Source: Rhizobiaceae bacterium
GTDB lineage: Bacteria; Pseudomonadota; Alphaproteobacteria; Rhizobiales; Rhizobiaceae
Direction: 5' to 3'
Assembly (NCBI GenBank): GCA_023953775.1
Contig: JAMLJD010000002.1
Span: 103,245 to 144,632, forward strand
DNA: 41,388 nucleotides
Positions within the stretch are counted from its first letter, which is position 1; every line of letters starts with the position of its first letter. Under the pieces are notes generated by a model, which saw nothing but the letters and a program-made list of their open reading frames with translations, was not told where the DNA came from and made no database searches. The position numbers were made by a program, and so were the translations under genes. Shown in pieces: positions 18,170 to 25,021 of the stretch.

Positions 18170-19051
18170 ATGACCGACACGATCCTCGTCACGGGTGCCT
18201 CCGGCCAGTTGGGCCGCGGCATCGTCCGCCACCTTCTCACGACCTTCGGCATCGAGCCTGGCCGGATCATTGCCGTGACCCGTGATCCGGCGAAGCTCGC
18301 GGACCTCGCCGAGGCCGGCGTTGCCGTCCGCCCCGGAGACTTCGCCGATCGGGGCTCGCTGGCCGACGCGTTCCGGGGTGCGGACAAGGTCCTGATCATT
18401 TCGGGCTCCGATATCGGCCAGCGCCTGGCACAGCACGAGGCAGCCGTCGAAGCCGCCACCAAAGCCGGTGCAAGACGCCTCGCCTATACCTCGATGCCCA
18501 ACCCAGAGCCTGGCAACGCCGTAATCTTCGCGCCTGAGCATTACGGCACCGAGCAGGCGATCAAGGAGACGGGCATCCCCTACACCATCTTCCGCAATGG
18601 CTGGTATCAGGAAAACCTGCTCCTGAGCCTCCCTCAGGCGCTCGCCTCCGGCAAATGGCATACGGCTGCCGGTCAGGGCCGCGTCGCCCATGCAGCACGT
18701 GACGACATGGCGGCGGCGATCGCCGGCGCGCTCGCCTCCATGGAGGGCGAGAGCGCAACCTACACGCTGACCGGACCGGAAGCGCTGACTGCCGAGGAGA
18801 TCGCTGCCCGGGCCGGCAAGGCGCTCGGCAGGCAGGTGGAAGTCGTCCATGTCAGCGATGACCAACTGGCCGAAGGCATGAAACAGGCGGGCGTTCCCGA
18901 GGCCTACATTCCGATGCTCGTGTCCTTCGACACCAACACCCGCAATGGCGGCATCGATCTCGTTACCGACGATATCCGCAGGCTCTCCGGGCGTGCGCCG
19001 ACGCCGCTCGAGACATTCTTCAGCGCGAACCGGACAGCCCTGCTCGGCTGA
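18170..19051 (+). CDS. NmrA/QorB-like NAD(P)H-binding reductase
   Basis: A 293-residue atypical short-chain dehydrogenase. The NADP-binding motif is VTGASGQLGRGIV (TGxxGxxG), and RDPAKLADLAEAGVAVRPGDFAD is typical of NmrA/QorB proteins that sense or reduce quinones. RRLAYTSMPNP and YTIFRNGWYQENLL follow the QorB pattern; no classical YxxxK pair is obvious. The ATG at 18170 follows AAAGGAA. E. coli QorB reduces quinones with NADPH and is controlled by a divergent HxlR regulator, exactly the neighbour seen here, so a quinone or electrophile response is a reasonable inference. The gene is followed by a strong terminator hairpin. Confidence 0.87.
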   Translation: MTDTILVTGASGQLGRGIVRHLLTTFGIEPGRIIAVTRDPAKLADLAEAGVAVRPGDFADRGSLADAFRGADKVLIISGSDIGQRLAQHEAAVEAATKAGARRLAYTSMPNPEPGNAVIFAPEHYGTEQAIKETGIPYTIFRNGWYQENLLLSLPQALASGKWHTAAGQGRVAHAARDDMAAAIAGALASMEGESATYTLTGPEALTAEEIAARAGKALGRQVEVVHVSDDQLAEGMKQAGVPEAYIPMLVSFDTNTRNGGIDLVTDDIRRLSGRAPTPLETFFSANRTALLG

Positions 19052-19068
19052 GCGCCATCCGACAACGG

Positions 19069-19094
19069 AAACGCCGGCCCCGCGGCCGGCGTTT
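19069..19094 (+). terminator. Terminator after the QorB-like gene
   Basis: Stem AAACGCCGGCC (19069-19079) / GGCCGGCGTTT (19084-19094) with a CCGC tetraloop; the last paired bases supply the T run. It lies 18 bases after the stop codon. Confidence 0.8.
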
Positions 19095-19190
19095 CGGCTC
19101 GTGGCATCGATCTTGTCTTGCCGAAGGATGCGTTTTTCGGCCGGACGGGTTAGATCATGCCGCCACCACGTTTCCGAATCGGACAGAGCC

Positions 19191-20423
19191 GTGACCAGCA
19201 CCGCAACCGAACGTTTCCTGCGCTATGTAGCCATCGACACCCAGTCCGACCCGACGTCGCCATCGCAACCCTCGACGGAAAAGCAGAAAGACCTCGGCCG
19301 CCTGCTCGTCGAGGAATTGCTGGCCATCGGTCTCGGCGATGCCCATCTCGACGAGCACGGCAACGTCTACGCTACCGTTCCCGGCAACTCCGACAAGAAG
19401 GTCCCTGTGGTCTGCTTCTGTGCCCATATGGACACGGCGCCGGATTTCAGCGGCAAGGGCGTAAGACCCCAGATCGTCGAGAACTACCAGGGCGGCGACA
19501 TCCGCCTGTCCGGAGACGCCGCGCAGATCATCCGGGTCGCCGACAATCCCGAACTCGCCAACCAGATCGGCAACGACATCATCACGACCGACGGCACGAC
19601 GCTGCTCGGCGCCGACGACAAGGCGGGCGTCGCCGAAATCGTGGCGGCGGCGCAGGTCCTGGTCGAGAACCCCGATATCCGCCACGGCACGATCAGGCTG
19701 CTGTTCACCACCGACGAGGAGATCGGCCGCGGGGTCGACAAGGTCGACCTTGCAAAGCTCGGCGCCGACATCGGCTACACCATGGACGGAAGCACGGCCG
19801 GATCGATCGAGACCGAAACCTTCTCCGCCGACGGCGTCGAGATCGCGATCAGCGGCGTCGCCATCCACGCAGGCTATGCCAAGGGCCGCATGGAGAATGC
19901 CATCAAGATCGCCGCGTCGATCGTCGACCGGCTGCCCGGGGACGAGGCGCCGGAAACCACCGAGGGACGCCAGGGCTTCCTTCATCCGCTCGCAATCTCC
20001 GGTGCGATGGAAAAGGCGACGATCACGCTTCTCGTCCGCGACTTCGAGGAAGCCGGCCTGAAGGTGAAGGAAGAGAGGCTGGAGGCACTCGTCCGCGACG
20101 TCCTGAAGGCCTATCCCGGCTCGTCCTACGCCTTTCACGTCAAGGAGCAGTACCGCAACATGAAGGTTGTCCTCGACCGCAATCCCGAAATCGTCGACAA
20201 CGCCGTCGAGGCGGTTCGCCGCGCCGGGATGGAGCCGCGGCTCGGCAGCATTCGCGGCGGCACCGACGGGTCGCGGCTCTCCCATATGGGGCTGCCCTGC
20301 CCCAACATCTTCGCCGGCGGCCACGCCTTTCATTCGCCGCTCGAATGGGTCAGCCGGCAGGATATGGACAAGGCGGTGGCGACGATCGTCGAGCTGGCGA
20401 AGATCTGGGAGGAGCGCGCCTGA
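19191..20423 (+). CDS. pepT: Peptidase T (tripeptide aminopeptidase)
   Basis: A 410-residue zinc metallopeptidase of family M20B that removes N-terminal residues from tripeptides in the cytoplasm. Metal and catalytic residues: AHMDTAPDFSGKGV with H79 and D81, TTDGTTLLGADDKAGVAEI with the bridging Asp, FTTDEEIGRGVD with the general-base Glu, GYTMDGSTAGSIETETFSAD, and the C-terminal GGTDGSRLSHMGLPCPNIFAGGHAFHS with the last zinc His. Length agrees with E. coli PepT (408). The start is a GTG at 19191; no in-frame ATG fits the family N terminus (TERFLRYVAIDTQSD), and the ribosome site is weak. Its end is 13 bases from the convergent pdxJ. Confidence 0.94.
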   Translation: MTSTATERFLRYVAIDTQSDPTSPSQPSTEKQKDLGRLLVEELLAIGLGDAHLDEHGNVYATVPGNSDKKVPVVCFCAHMDTAPDFSGKGVRPQIVENYQGGDIRLSGDAAQIIRVADNPELANQIGNDIITTDGTTLLGADDKAGVAEIVAAAQVLVENPDIRHGTIRLLFTTDEEIGRGVDKVDLAKLGADIGYTMDGSTAGSIETETFSADGVEIAISGVAIHAGYAKGRMENAIKIAASIVDRLPGDEAPETTEGRQGFLHPLAISGAMEKATITLLVRDFEEAGLKVKEERLEALVRDVLKAYPGSSYAFHVKEQYRNMKVVLDRNPEIVDNAVEAVRRAGMEPRLGSIRGGTDGSRLSHMGLPCPNIFAGGHAFHSPLEWVSRQDMDKAVATIVELAKIWEERA

Positions 20424-20436
20424 CTACTTTCTGGCT

Positions 20437-21180
20437 TTAGGCGAGCGCCTTCAGGAAACGCCTGACCGTCTCGGCCATCCCGTATTCGAGCGCATCGGCT
20501 GTCAGCCCGTGGCCGATCGACACTTCGGCCAGATGCGGGATCGCCTTGGCAAGCGCCGGCAGGTTGGCCACCGTCAAATCGTGCCCGGCATTGACCCCCA
20601 GCCCGAAACCCTCGGCAATCAGGGCGGTTTTCTTCAGATCCGCCAGTGCCTTGGCCGCCTTTTCGGAATCATCGTAGCAGCCGCCATAAGGGCCGGTATA
20701 AAACTCGACACGGTCGCAGCCGGTCTCCTTCGCCGCGGCGAGCTGTTCTTCCGAGGCATCCGGGTCGCAGAACAGCGAGACGCGCGTTCCCGTCGTGCGC
20801 AGTCGCGCGACGATCGCCTTCAGCATGTCGCGATTGGTCACGAAGTCCCAGCCATGGTCGGAGGTCGGCTGCTCCGGGTCGTCGGGAACCAGCGTGATCT
20901 GCTCGGGTTCGGCCTCCGCGACCAGATTGAGGAAATCCTGGGTCGGATAGCCCTCGATGTTGAACTCCGCCCGCGGAAACTCGTCGTCGATCAGCGCCCG
21001 GATCTCGGGCAGATCGGAGAACCGGACATGGCGCTGGTCGGGCCGCGGATGCACCGTCAGCCCGTGCGCACCAGCTTCCAGCGCGATGCGGCCGAGGCCG
21101 GTGACGCTCGGCCATGGCAGATCACGCCGGTTACGTAGCATGGCAATGGCGTTGAGATTGACGGAAAGGCTGGCTGGCAT
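20437..21180 (-). CDS. pdxJ: Pyridoxine 5'-phosphate synthase
   Basis: A 247-residue TIM-barrel enzyme that condenses 1-deoxyxylulose 5-phosphate with 3-amino-2-oxopropyl phosphate to form pyridoxine 5'-phosphate in the DXP-dependent vitamin B6 pathway. Family segments are clear: [14 protein letters not shown] at the N terminus, [16 protein letters not shown] with the catalytic His, [12 protein letters not shown] with the catalytic Glu, [33 protein letters not shown], and [17 protein letters not shown] with the phosphate loop and gating His. Length matches E. coli PdxJ (243). The ATG at 21180 starts right at the family N terminus; a longer frame to 21309 would overlap the divergent neighbour. 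The Shine-Dalgarno is weak. Confidence 0.95.
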   Translation of the reverse strand: MPASLSVNLNAIAMLRNRRDLPWPSVTGLGRIALEAGAHGLTVHPRPDQRHVRFSDLPEIRALIDDEFPRAEFNIEGYPTQDFLNLVAEAEPEQITLVPDDPEQPTSDHGWDFVTNRDMLKAIVARLRTTGTRVSLFCDPDASEEQLAAAKETGCDRVEFYTGPYGGCYDDSEKAAKALADLKKTALIAEGFGLGVNAGHDLTVANLPALAKAIPHLAEVSIGHGLTADALEYGMAETVRRFLKALA

Positions 21181-21299
21181 GGCATCGACCCTGCAATGGA
21201 CGCCACTATGCGATATAGTCTCCAAAGCTGGAGCGAAAGAGCGTTTGTCGCGTTCATATTGGGCCAACAGCAACCACGCTCCCGGGAGTAGTAGCCGAC

Positions 21300-21692
21300 A
21301 TGCATTCACTCGACCCCATCCCCTCGGTTCGTAGGCTGTCGACGGACCGTGACGATGCCTATGCGTTCGAAATCACCGGCTTCGTGACGTCGGCCGACGC
21401 CGAAAACCTCTACGGATTGCTTGAAGGCGCCTACGCGCTGCACGACCGGATCGACCTTCTGGTCCGTTTCGTCGATGTCGAGGGGATCGATTGGGCGGAA
21501 GTCTCGGACGAGACCAAACGCCTGTGCCGGGAACAGGCGGAACGCCATATCAACCGCTGCGCGGCGGTCGGTACGGCCGGTTTTGCCACCGGCTTGCTCG
21601 AAGAGATGCTCTGCCCGTCGCTCAGGCATTTCGAGCCGGCTAGCGAAAACGAGGCCTGGGCCTATGTCGAGGCGGCGGAGACGGGCAGCTAA
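21300..21692 (+). CDS. SpoIIAA/STAS-like domain protein
   Basis: A 130-residue protein consisting of one alpha/beta domain resembling the SpoIIAA-like (STAS/SEC14-related, PF11964 type) family: [34 protein letters not shown], then [22 protein letters not shown] and a C-terminal [10 protein letters not shown]. Such small proteins are widespread in bacteria; a role in lipid binding or anti-sigma-type switching has been proposed, but none is established here. It has no signal peptide. The ATG at 21300 has GGGAG 11 bases upstream. Its stop codon overlaps the 3' end of the convergent helicase gene by four bases (21689-21692). It is divergent from pdxJ with a 119-base gap. Confidence 0.7.
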   Translation: MHSLDPIPSVRRLSTDRDDAYAFEITGFVTSADAENLYGLLEGAYALHDRIDLLVRFVDVEGIDWAEVSDETKRLCREQAERHINRCAAVGTAGFATGLLEEMLCPSLRHFEPASENEAWAYVEAAETGS

Positions 21693-22816
21693 CGTACCAC
21701 GGTCAACCGTTCGGCCGCGCGCGTGATCGCGGTGTACAGCCAGCGCTGGCGCGTGTCCTTGAACGCGTAGCTTTCATCGAACAGCACGACGTTGTCCCAT
21801 TGAGAGCCCTGCGCCTTGTGCACCGTCAGGGCATAACCGAAGTCGAAATCGTCGTAGCGCTTCTTGGTCGACCACGGAATGTCGGACTCCGGCTCCTCGA
21901 AGGCAGCCTTCAGCAGCTTGATCTTCGAAACGCCACGGTCGGGATCGTCCTCCTCCGGCGATACCAGCAGGTTGATCCCGGGCTTCACGGTCTCGCGCGA
22001 CGAGGTCATGACTTTCCAGAGGGATCCGTTCAGCAGTCCCTTTGCAGGATCGTTGCGCAGGCAGACCAGTTTGTCGCCGGCCTGCGGCCAGGCGGAATCG
22101 AACCCCTTGAGCTCGCGCAGGCGCTGGTTGTAGCGCCGCCGCGTCCGGTTGGTGCCGACAAGCACCTGGTCGGCCGCCAGCACGAGGTCCTGCGTCACGT
22201 CGCCCTTGCCGATCACCTGGGCCGTTCCGTAGTCGCTCTGCATGAACTCCCGCCCCTCGCGCACGTCGAGCGCCAGCCGGATGATCGGATTGTCCCGTGC
22301 CTGCCGGTGGATCTCGGTCAGCAGGATGTCGGGTTCGTGGTCGGTGAAGAACCCCCCGCCGGAGATCGGCGGGAGCTGCCCCGGGTCGCCCAGAACGAGG
22401 ATCGGGGTGCCGAACGACATCAGGTCGCGCCCGAGCGCCTCGTCGACCATGGAACATTCGTCGATCACGATCAGCGCCGCCTTGGCGACCGGGCTCTGCC
22501 GGTTGAGCGAGAACGTCGGCGACATGGTCGTTCGACCGGTCGACTCGTCCGATACCGCTTCCTCGCCGCGCGGGCGGTAGATCAGCGAGTGGATGGTGCG
22601 TGCGTTGACCGCCCCCTTGGAGCGCAGCACCTGCGCCGCCTTGCCGGTGAATGCCGCGAATTGCACGGAGCCATCGACGTGCTCCGCGAAATGCCGCGCG
22701 AGTGTCGTCTTGCCGGTGCCGGCATAGCCGAACAGCCGGAACACCTGGGGACGGCCGTCTCTCAGCCAGCGGGAGACGGCCTTCAGCGCCGCGTCCTGTT
22801 GCGGGGAGAATTCCAT
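21689..22816 (-). CDS. RecD/Pif1-like superfamily 1 DNA helicase
   Basis: A 375-residue ATPase with the full set of SF1B helicase motifs: Walker A in FGYAGTGKTTLA (30-37), motif Ia FTGKAAQVLR, Walker B IDECSM (118-123), motif III LGDPGQLPPI (142-151), motif IV/V region VGTNRTRRRYNQRLR, and the C-terminal UvrD/RecD-like GYALTVHKAQGSQWDNVVLF and RWLYTAITRAAERL (motifs V and VI). It is much shorter than RecD2 and resembles the compact Dda-like helicases with a 5'-3' direction. The stand-alone gene suggests replication or repair assistance rather than a RecBCD subunit. The ATG at 22816 starts just before the QQDAALKAV Q-motif; no clear Shine-Dalgarno is visible. It is divergent from the lipoprotein gene at 22901 with 84 bases between starts. 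Confidence 0.88.
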   Translation of the reverse strand: MEFSPQQDAALKAVSRWLRDGRPQVFRLFGYAGTGKTTLARHFAEHVDGSVQFAAFTGKAAQVLRSKGAVNARTIHSLIYRPRGEEAVSDESTGRTTMSPTFSLNRQSPVAKAALIVIDECSMVDEALGRDLMSFGTPILVLGDPGQLPPISGGGFFTDHEPDILLTEIHRQARDNPIIRLALDVREGREFMQSDYGTAQVIGKGDVTQDLVLAADQVLVGTNRTRRRYNQRLRELKGFDSAWPQAGDKLVCLRNDPAKGLLNGSLWKVMTSSRETVKPGINLLVSPEEDDPDRGVSKIKLLKAAFEEPESDIPWSTKKRYDDFDFGYALTVHKAQGSQWDNVVLFDESYAFKDTRQRWLYTAITRAAERLTVVR

Positions 22817-22900
22817 CGGCTCGAAAGACAGGATTCGCCGGGGCTCCGCAAGCCAAAAGCGGGCCGGAACCTGGCGCTTGCCGCTGCGTTTGTAGTCCGA

Positions 22901-23341
22901 ATGGGAATCCGGGCAGTGCGCATAATCCCGACAGTACTTGGCGTGTTCTTTCTCGTCGCTTGTGACCTGCCCCGCGATCCGGAAGGCACGCTGGATCGCA
23001 TCACCGGCGGAGACATCTCCATCGGCCGGATTGCCGGAAGCGAACCGGATCCAACCGAAGAAAAGGTTCTCCAATCGCTGCTTGCCAGCCTTCAGGCGAC
23101 GCCGCGCTACGAAACCGATGACGCCGAACATCTCGTCGCGCGGCTGGAGACCGGCAAGATCGACCTGATGCTGGGTGGCCTCCCCGAAGACACGGTCTTT
23201 GCCGAGCGAATAGGTCTCACCAAGCCCGTGGGAAAGACCGAGATCGACGGCGAGCCGAGACGAACCGTTCTCGCTGTCCGCAGCGGCGAGAACGGCTTTC
23301 TCAAGGCCGTCAACGAACGCATCGCGGCGCTCGCGCCATGA
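22901..23341 (+). CDS. Small lipoprotein resembling one lobe of a solute-binding protein
   Basis: A 146-residue protein with a lipoprotein signal: MGIRAVRIIPTVLGVFFLVAC, lipobox L18-V19-A20-C21. The residue after Cys is Asp, the classical inner-membrane retention signal in enterobacteria. The mature part resembles family 3 solute-binding proteins: ARLETGKIDLMLGGL followed by FAERIGLTKPVGK (cf. the usual L-x-x-G-K-x-D ... R ... F-S-x-P-Y) and RRTVLAVRSGENGFLKAVNERIAAL as a C-terminal lobe-1 segment. The second lobe (about 80-100 residues) is absent, so a normal ligand clamp is impossible. The stop overlaps the start of the CDF transporter (ATGA, 23338-23341), implying coupled synthesis. Start alternatives are ATG 22901 and GTG 22916; neither has a good Shine-Dalgarno. 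Confidence 0.72.
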   Translation: MGIRAVRIIPTVLGVFFLVACDLPRDPEGTLDRITGGDISIGRIAGSEPDPTEEKVLQSLLASLQATPRYETDDAEHLVARLETGKIDLMLGGLPEDTVFAERIGLTKPVGKTEIDGEPRRTVLAVRSGENGFLKAVNERIAALAP

Positions 23342-24318
23342 ACCGCTATCCGCCCCTGCCGCACGATGTCGAAGAGGCACTCGCAAAGGGACAGCGCCTC
23401 GAATGGTGGACGCTCGGCGCCCTGCTGACGATCATTCTGGCAATGTACTTCGTCGTAGGCTCGAGCCAGGCCATGCGGACCGCCTGGATCGAGGACCTTC
23501 TCAGCCTCATACCACCCGCGCTGTTTCTGGTGTCCGCGCACATCGAGAAGAAGCATCCGACAAGGTCCTACCCATACGGATTTCATCGCACCGGTTCGCT
23601 CGCCTTCTTCGCAGCCGCATGCGCATTGGCAGCGATGGGGGCGATCCTGCTGTTCGAGGCAGTCTCGACGCTTCTCGAGGCGGAACACCCGACCATTAGC
23701 ACGGTATCGTTGTTCGGGGATGAAGTCTGGCTCGGCTGGCTGATGATAGCAGCCCTGGCCTATTCGATAGTGCCGCCGGTGATCCTCGGCCGCCTGAAGC
23801 GCCCGGTGGCGCGGACAATCAACGACAAGATCCTCTACACCGACGCCGACATGAACGCCGCCGACTGGCAGACCGGGGCCGCCGGCATCGTCGGAATTTC
23901 GGGGATCGCTTTCGGCTTCTGGTGGGCGGACTCACTCGCCGCCGCGCTGATCTCGCTGTCGATCCTGTGGGACGGCATCAACAATTGCCGTACCGCGCTC
24001 GCCGAACTGCTCGACGGCGCACCGCGCGCAATCGACTCGCCGACGATATCGGAGACCGCCGAACGCGTCCGCACCGCGCTGGAAGCCGAAAATCCGGGCA
24101 AGCGGGTGCAGATACGGGAATCCGGACGTTTCATCCGCGCGGTGGTGGTGCCACGCGACAATACCGTGCTCGATGCGGATGCCGCCCGCTCAATACTCGG
24201 CGACGAGGCCTGGCGGCTGATCGAGGTGAGCTACGCGCACGGCACGCTGGACGGTGTCGATGCGCGAGCGTCCGGCAAGACCCCGAAGCCGCGAGCCGGA
24301 CGATCCCGGCCGCGCTAG
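23338..24318 (+). CDS. Cation diffusion facilitator (CDF)-like transporter
   Basis: A 326-residue inner-membrane protein with about six hydrophobic segments (about 25-41, 52-68, 87-111, 131-150, 178-198, 200-213), the CDF-typical PYGFHRTGSLAFF after TM2, a metal-domain linker, and a cytoplasmic alpha/beta C-terminal domain (about 230-300) ending in a basic tail. CDF proteins export divalent metals (Zn, Co, Mn, Fe) by proton antiport. By alignment with the HxxxD/DxxxD motifs, the transport-site positions read E52/S56 in TM2 and M172/D176 in TM5. This is an unusual set, so substrate is uncertain. It overlaps the upstream lipoprotein gene by four bases. The convergent hypothetical gene ends 10 bases downstream. 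Confidence 0.85.
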   Translation: MNRYPPLPHDVEEALAKGQRLEWWTLGALLTIILAMYFVVGSSQAMRTAWIEDLLSLIPPALFLVSAHIEKKHPTRSYPYGFHRTGSLAFFAAACALAAMGAILLFEAVSTLLEAEHPTISTVSLFGDEVWLGWLMIAALAYSIVPPVILGRLKRPVARTINDKILYTDADMNAADWQTGAAGIVGISGIAFGFWWADSLAAALISLSILWDGINNCRTALAELLDGAPRAIDSPTISETAERVRTALEAENPGKRVQIRESGRFIRAVVVPRDNTVLDADAARSILGDEAWRLIEVSYAHGTLDGVDARASGKTPKPRAGRSRPR

Positions 24319-24328
24319 TAGCGCGTCC

Positions 24329-24820
24329 TCAGCCCCGCTTGAGCGGCCGGTGATAGCCGGGGCCGATGGTAAGCGGTTCGTCGGGAACGACATCGTCGCT
24401 GATCTGGCTCTTGATGTCCAAGGTGCTGGTCCACAGGACGTCGCGCTCGAGGCGATCCAGGACGCGGATCGAAATACGGTATGGCTTGCCTGCCTCGACG
24501 CCGCGCACCGGCGGCGATTCGAGCGCGTAGCGATTGGTTATCGGGCTGACTCGCTCGCGCACGACCAGCGGCGCGCCACCAGCCGGATTCTCGAACGCGG
24601 CCTCGATGATCGAGCCGGATTCGAGCGGCTTGGCGACCACCGCGGTGAACCCGTAGCGCACGTCGGCAATACGGTAGTTGAAGATGAACCCGCCACCGAG
24701 AATCTGGATCAGGGGCTTTTCCGCCGGATCGTGCCGCGTGGCCCAGCCGAAGGCGAACAGCACGGCAAGCATCGCCACGGCGACGGTTATGATACGCGCG
24801 GGGGAGAACAGCTGCATCAT
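24329..24820 (-). CDS. Membrane-anchored hypothetical protein
   Basis: A 163-residue protein with one N-terminal membrane segment (about 9-26, IITVAVAMLAVLFAFGWA) and a beta-rich domain predicted to lie in the periplasm. Visible are strands such as FIFNYRIADVRYGFTAVVAKPLESGSIIEAAFENPAGG and YRISIRVLDRLERDVLWTSTL, resembling an immunoglobulin-like or fibronectin-type sandwich. The C terminus is rich in Pro/Gly. I recognise no named family; proteins like it appear as conserved hypotheticals in Rhizobiales. Adjacent Met codons at 24820 and 24817 could both serve as start, with no clear Shine-Dalgarno. It is divergent from the GH9 gene (about 200 bases between starts) and convergent with the CDF gene. 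Confidence 0.6.
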   Translation of the reverse strand: MMQLFSPARIITVAVAMLAVLFAFGWATRHDPAEKPLIQILGGGFIFNYRIADVRYGFTAVVAKPLESGSIIEAAFENPAGGAPLVVRERVSPITNRYALESPPVRGVEAGKPYRISIRVLDRLERDVLWTSTLDIKSQISDDVVPDEPLTIGPGYHRPLKRG

Positions 24821-25021
24821 GCGCCAAGTCTAGCATTTTTCCAGGAATCCGCACGGGCAACCCGCCCCTGGCATAGAAAATCGACGCCGGGTTCGGCCAG
24901 CCGCGCGGTTAACCACATGGATCGTCAGTCCCCCGGCCAGATACTTTTGCAGTCCGCTTCACGGCCTTGCCGGTGTAGTTTCCCGGAGCCCGGCAATCCG
25001 GCCACCGAAGGAGCAACAGGC

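Noticed and set aside
24254..25021. An N-terminal extension of the GH9 gene by up to 256 codons.
   Set aside because: The upstream part runs antisense to the hypothetical gene at 24329-24820 and over the CDF end. A signal peptide with a good Shine-Dalgarno at 25022 defines the start.
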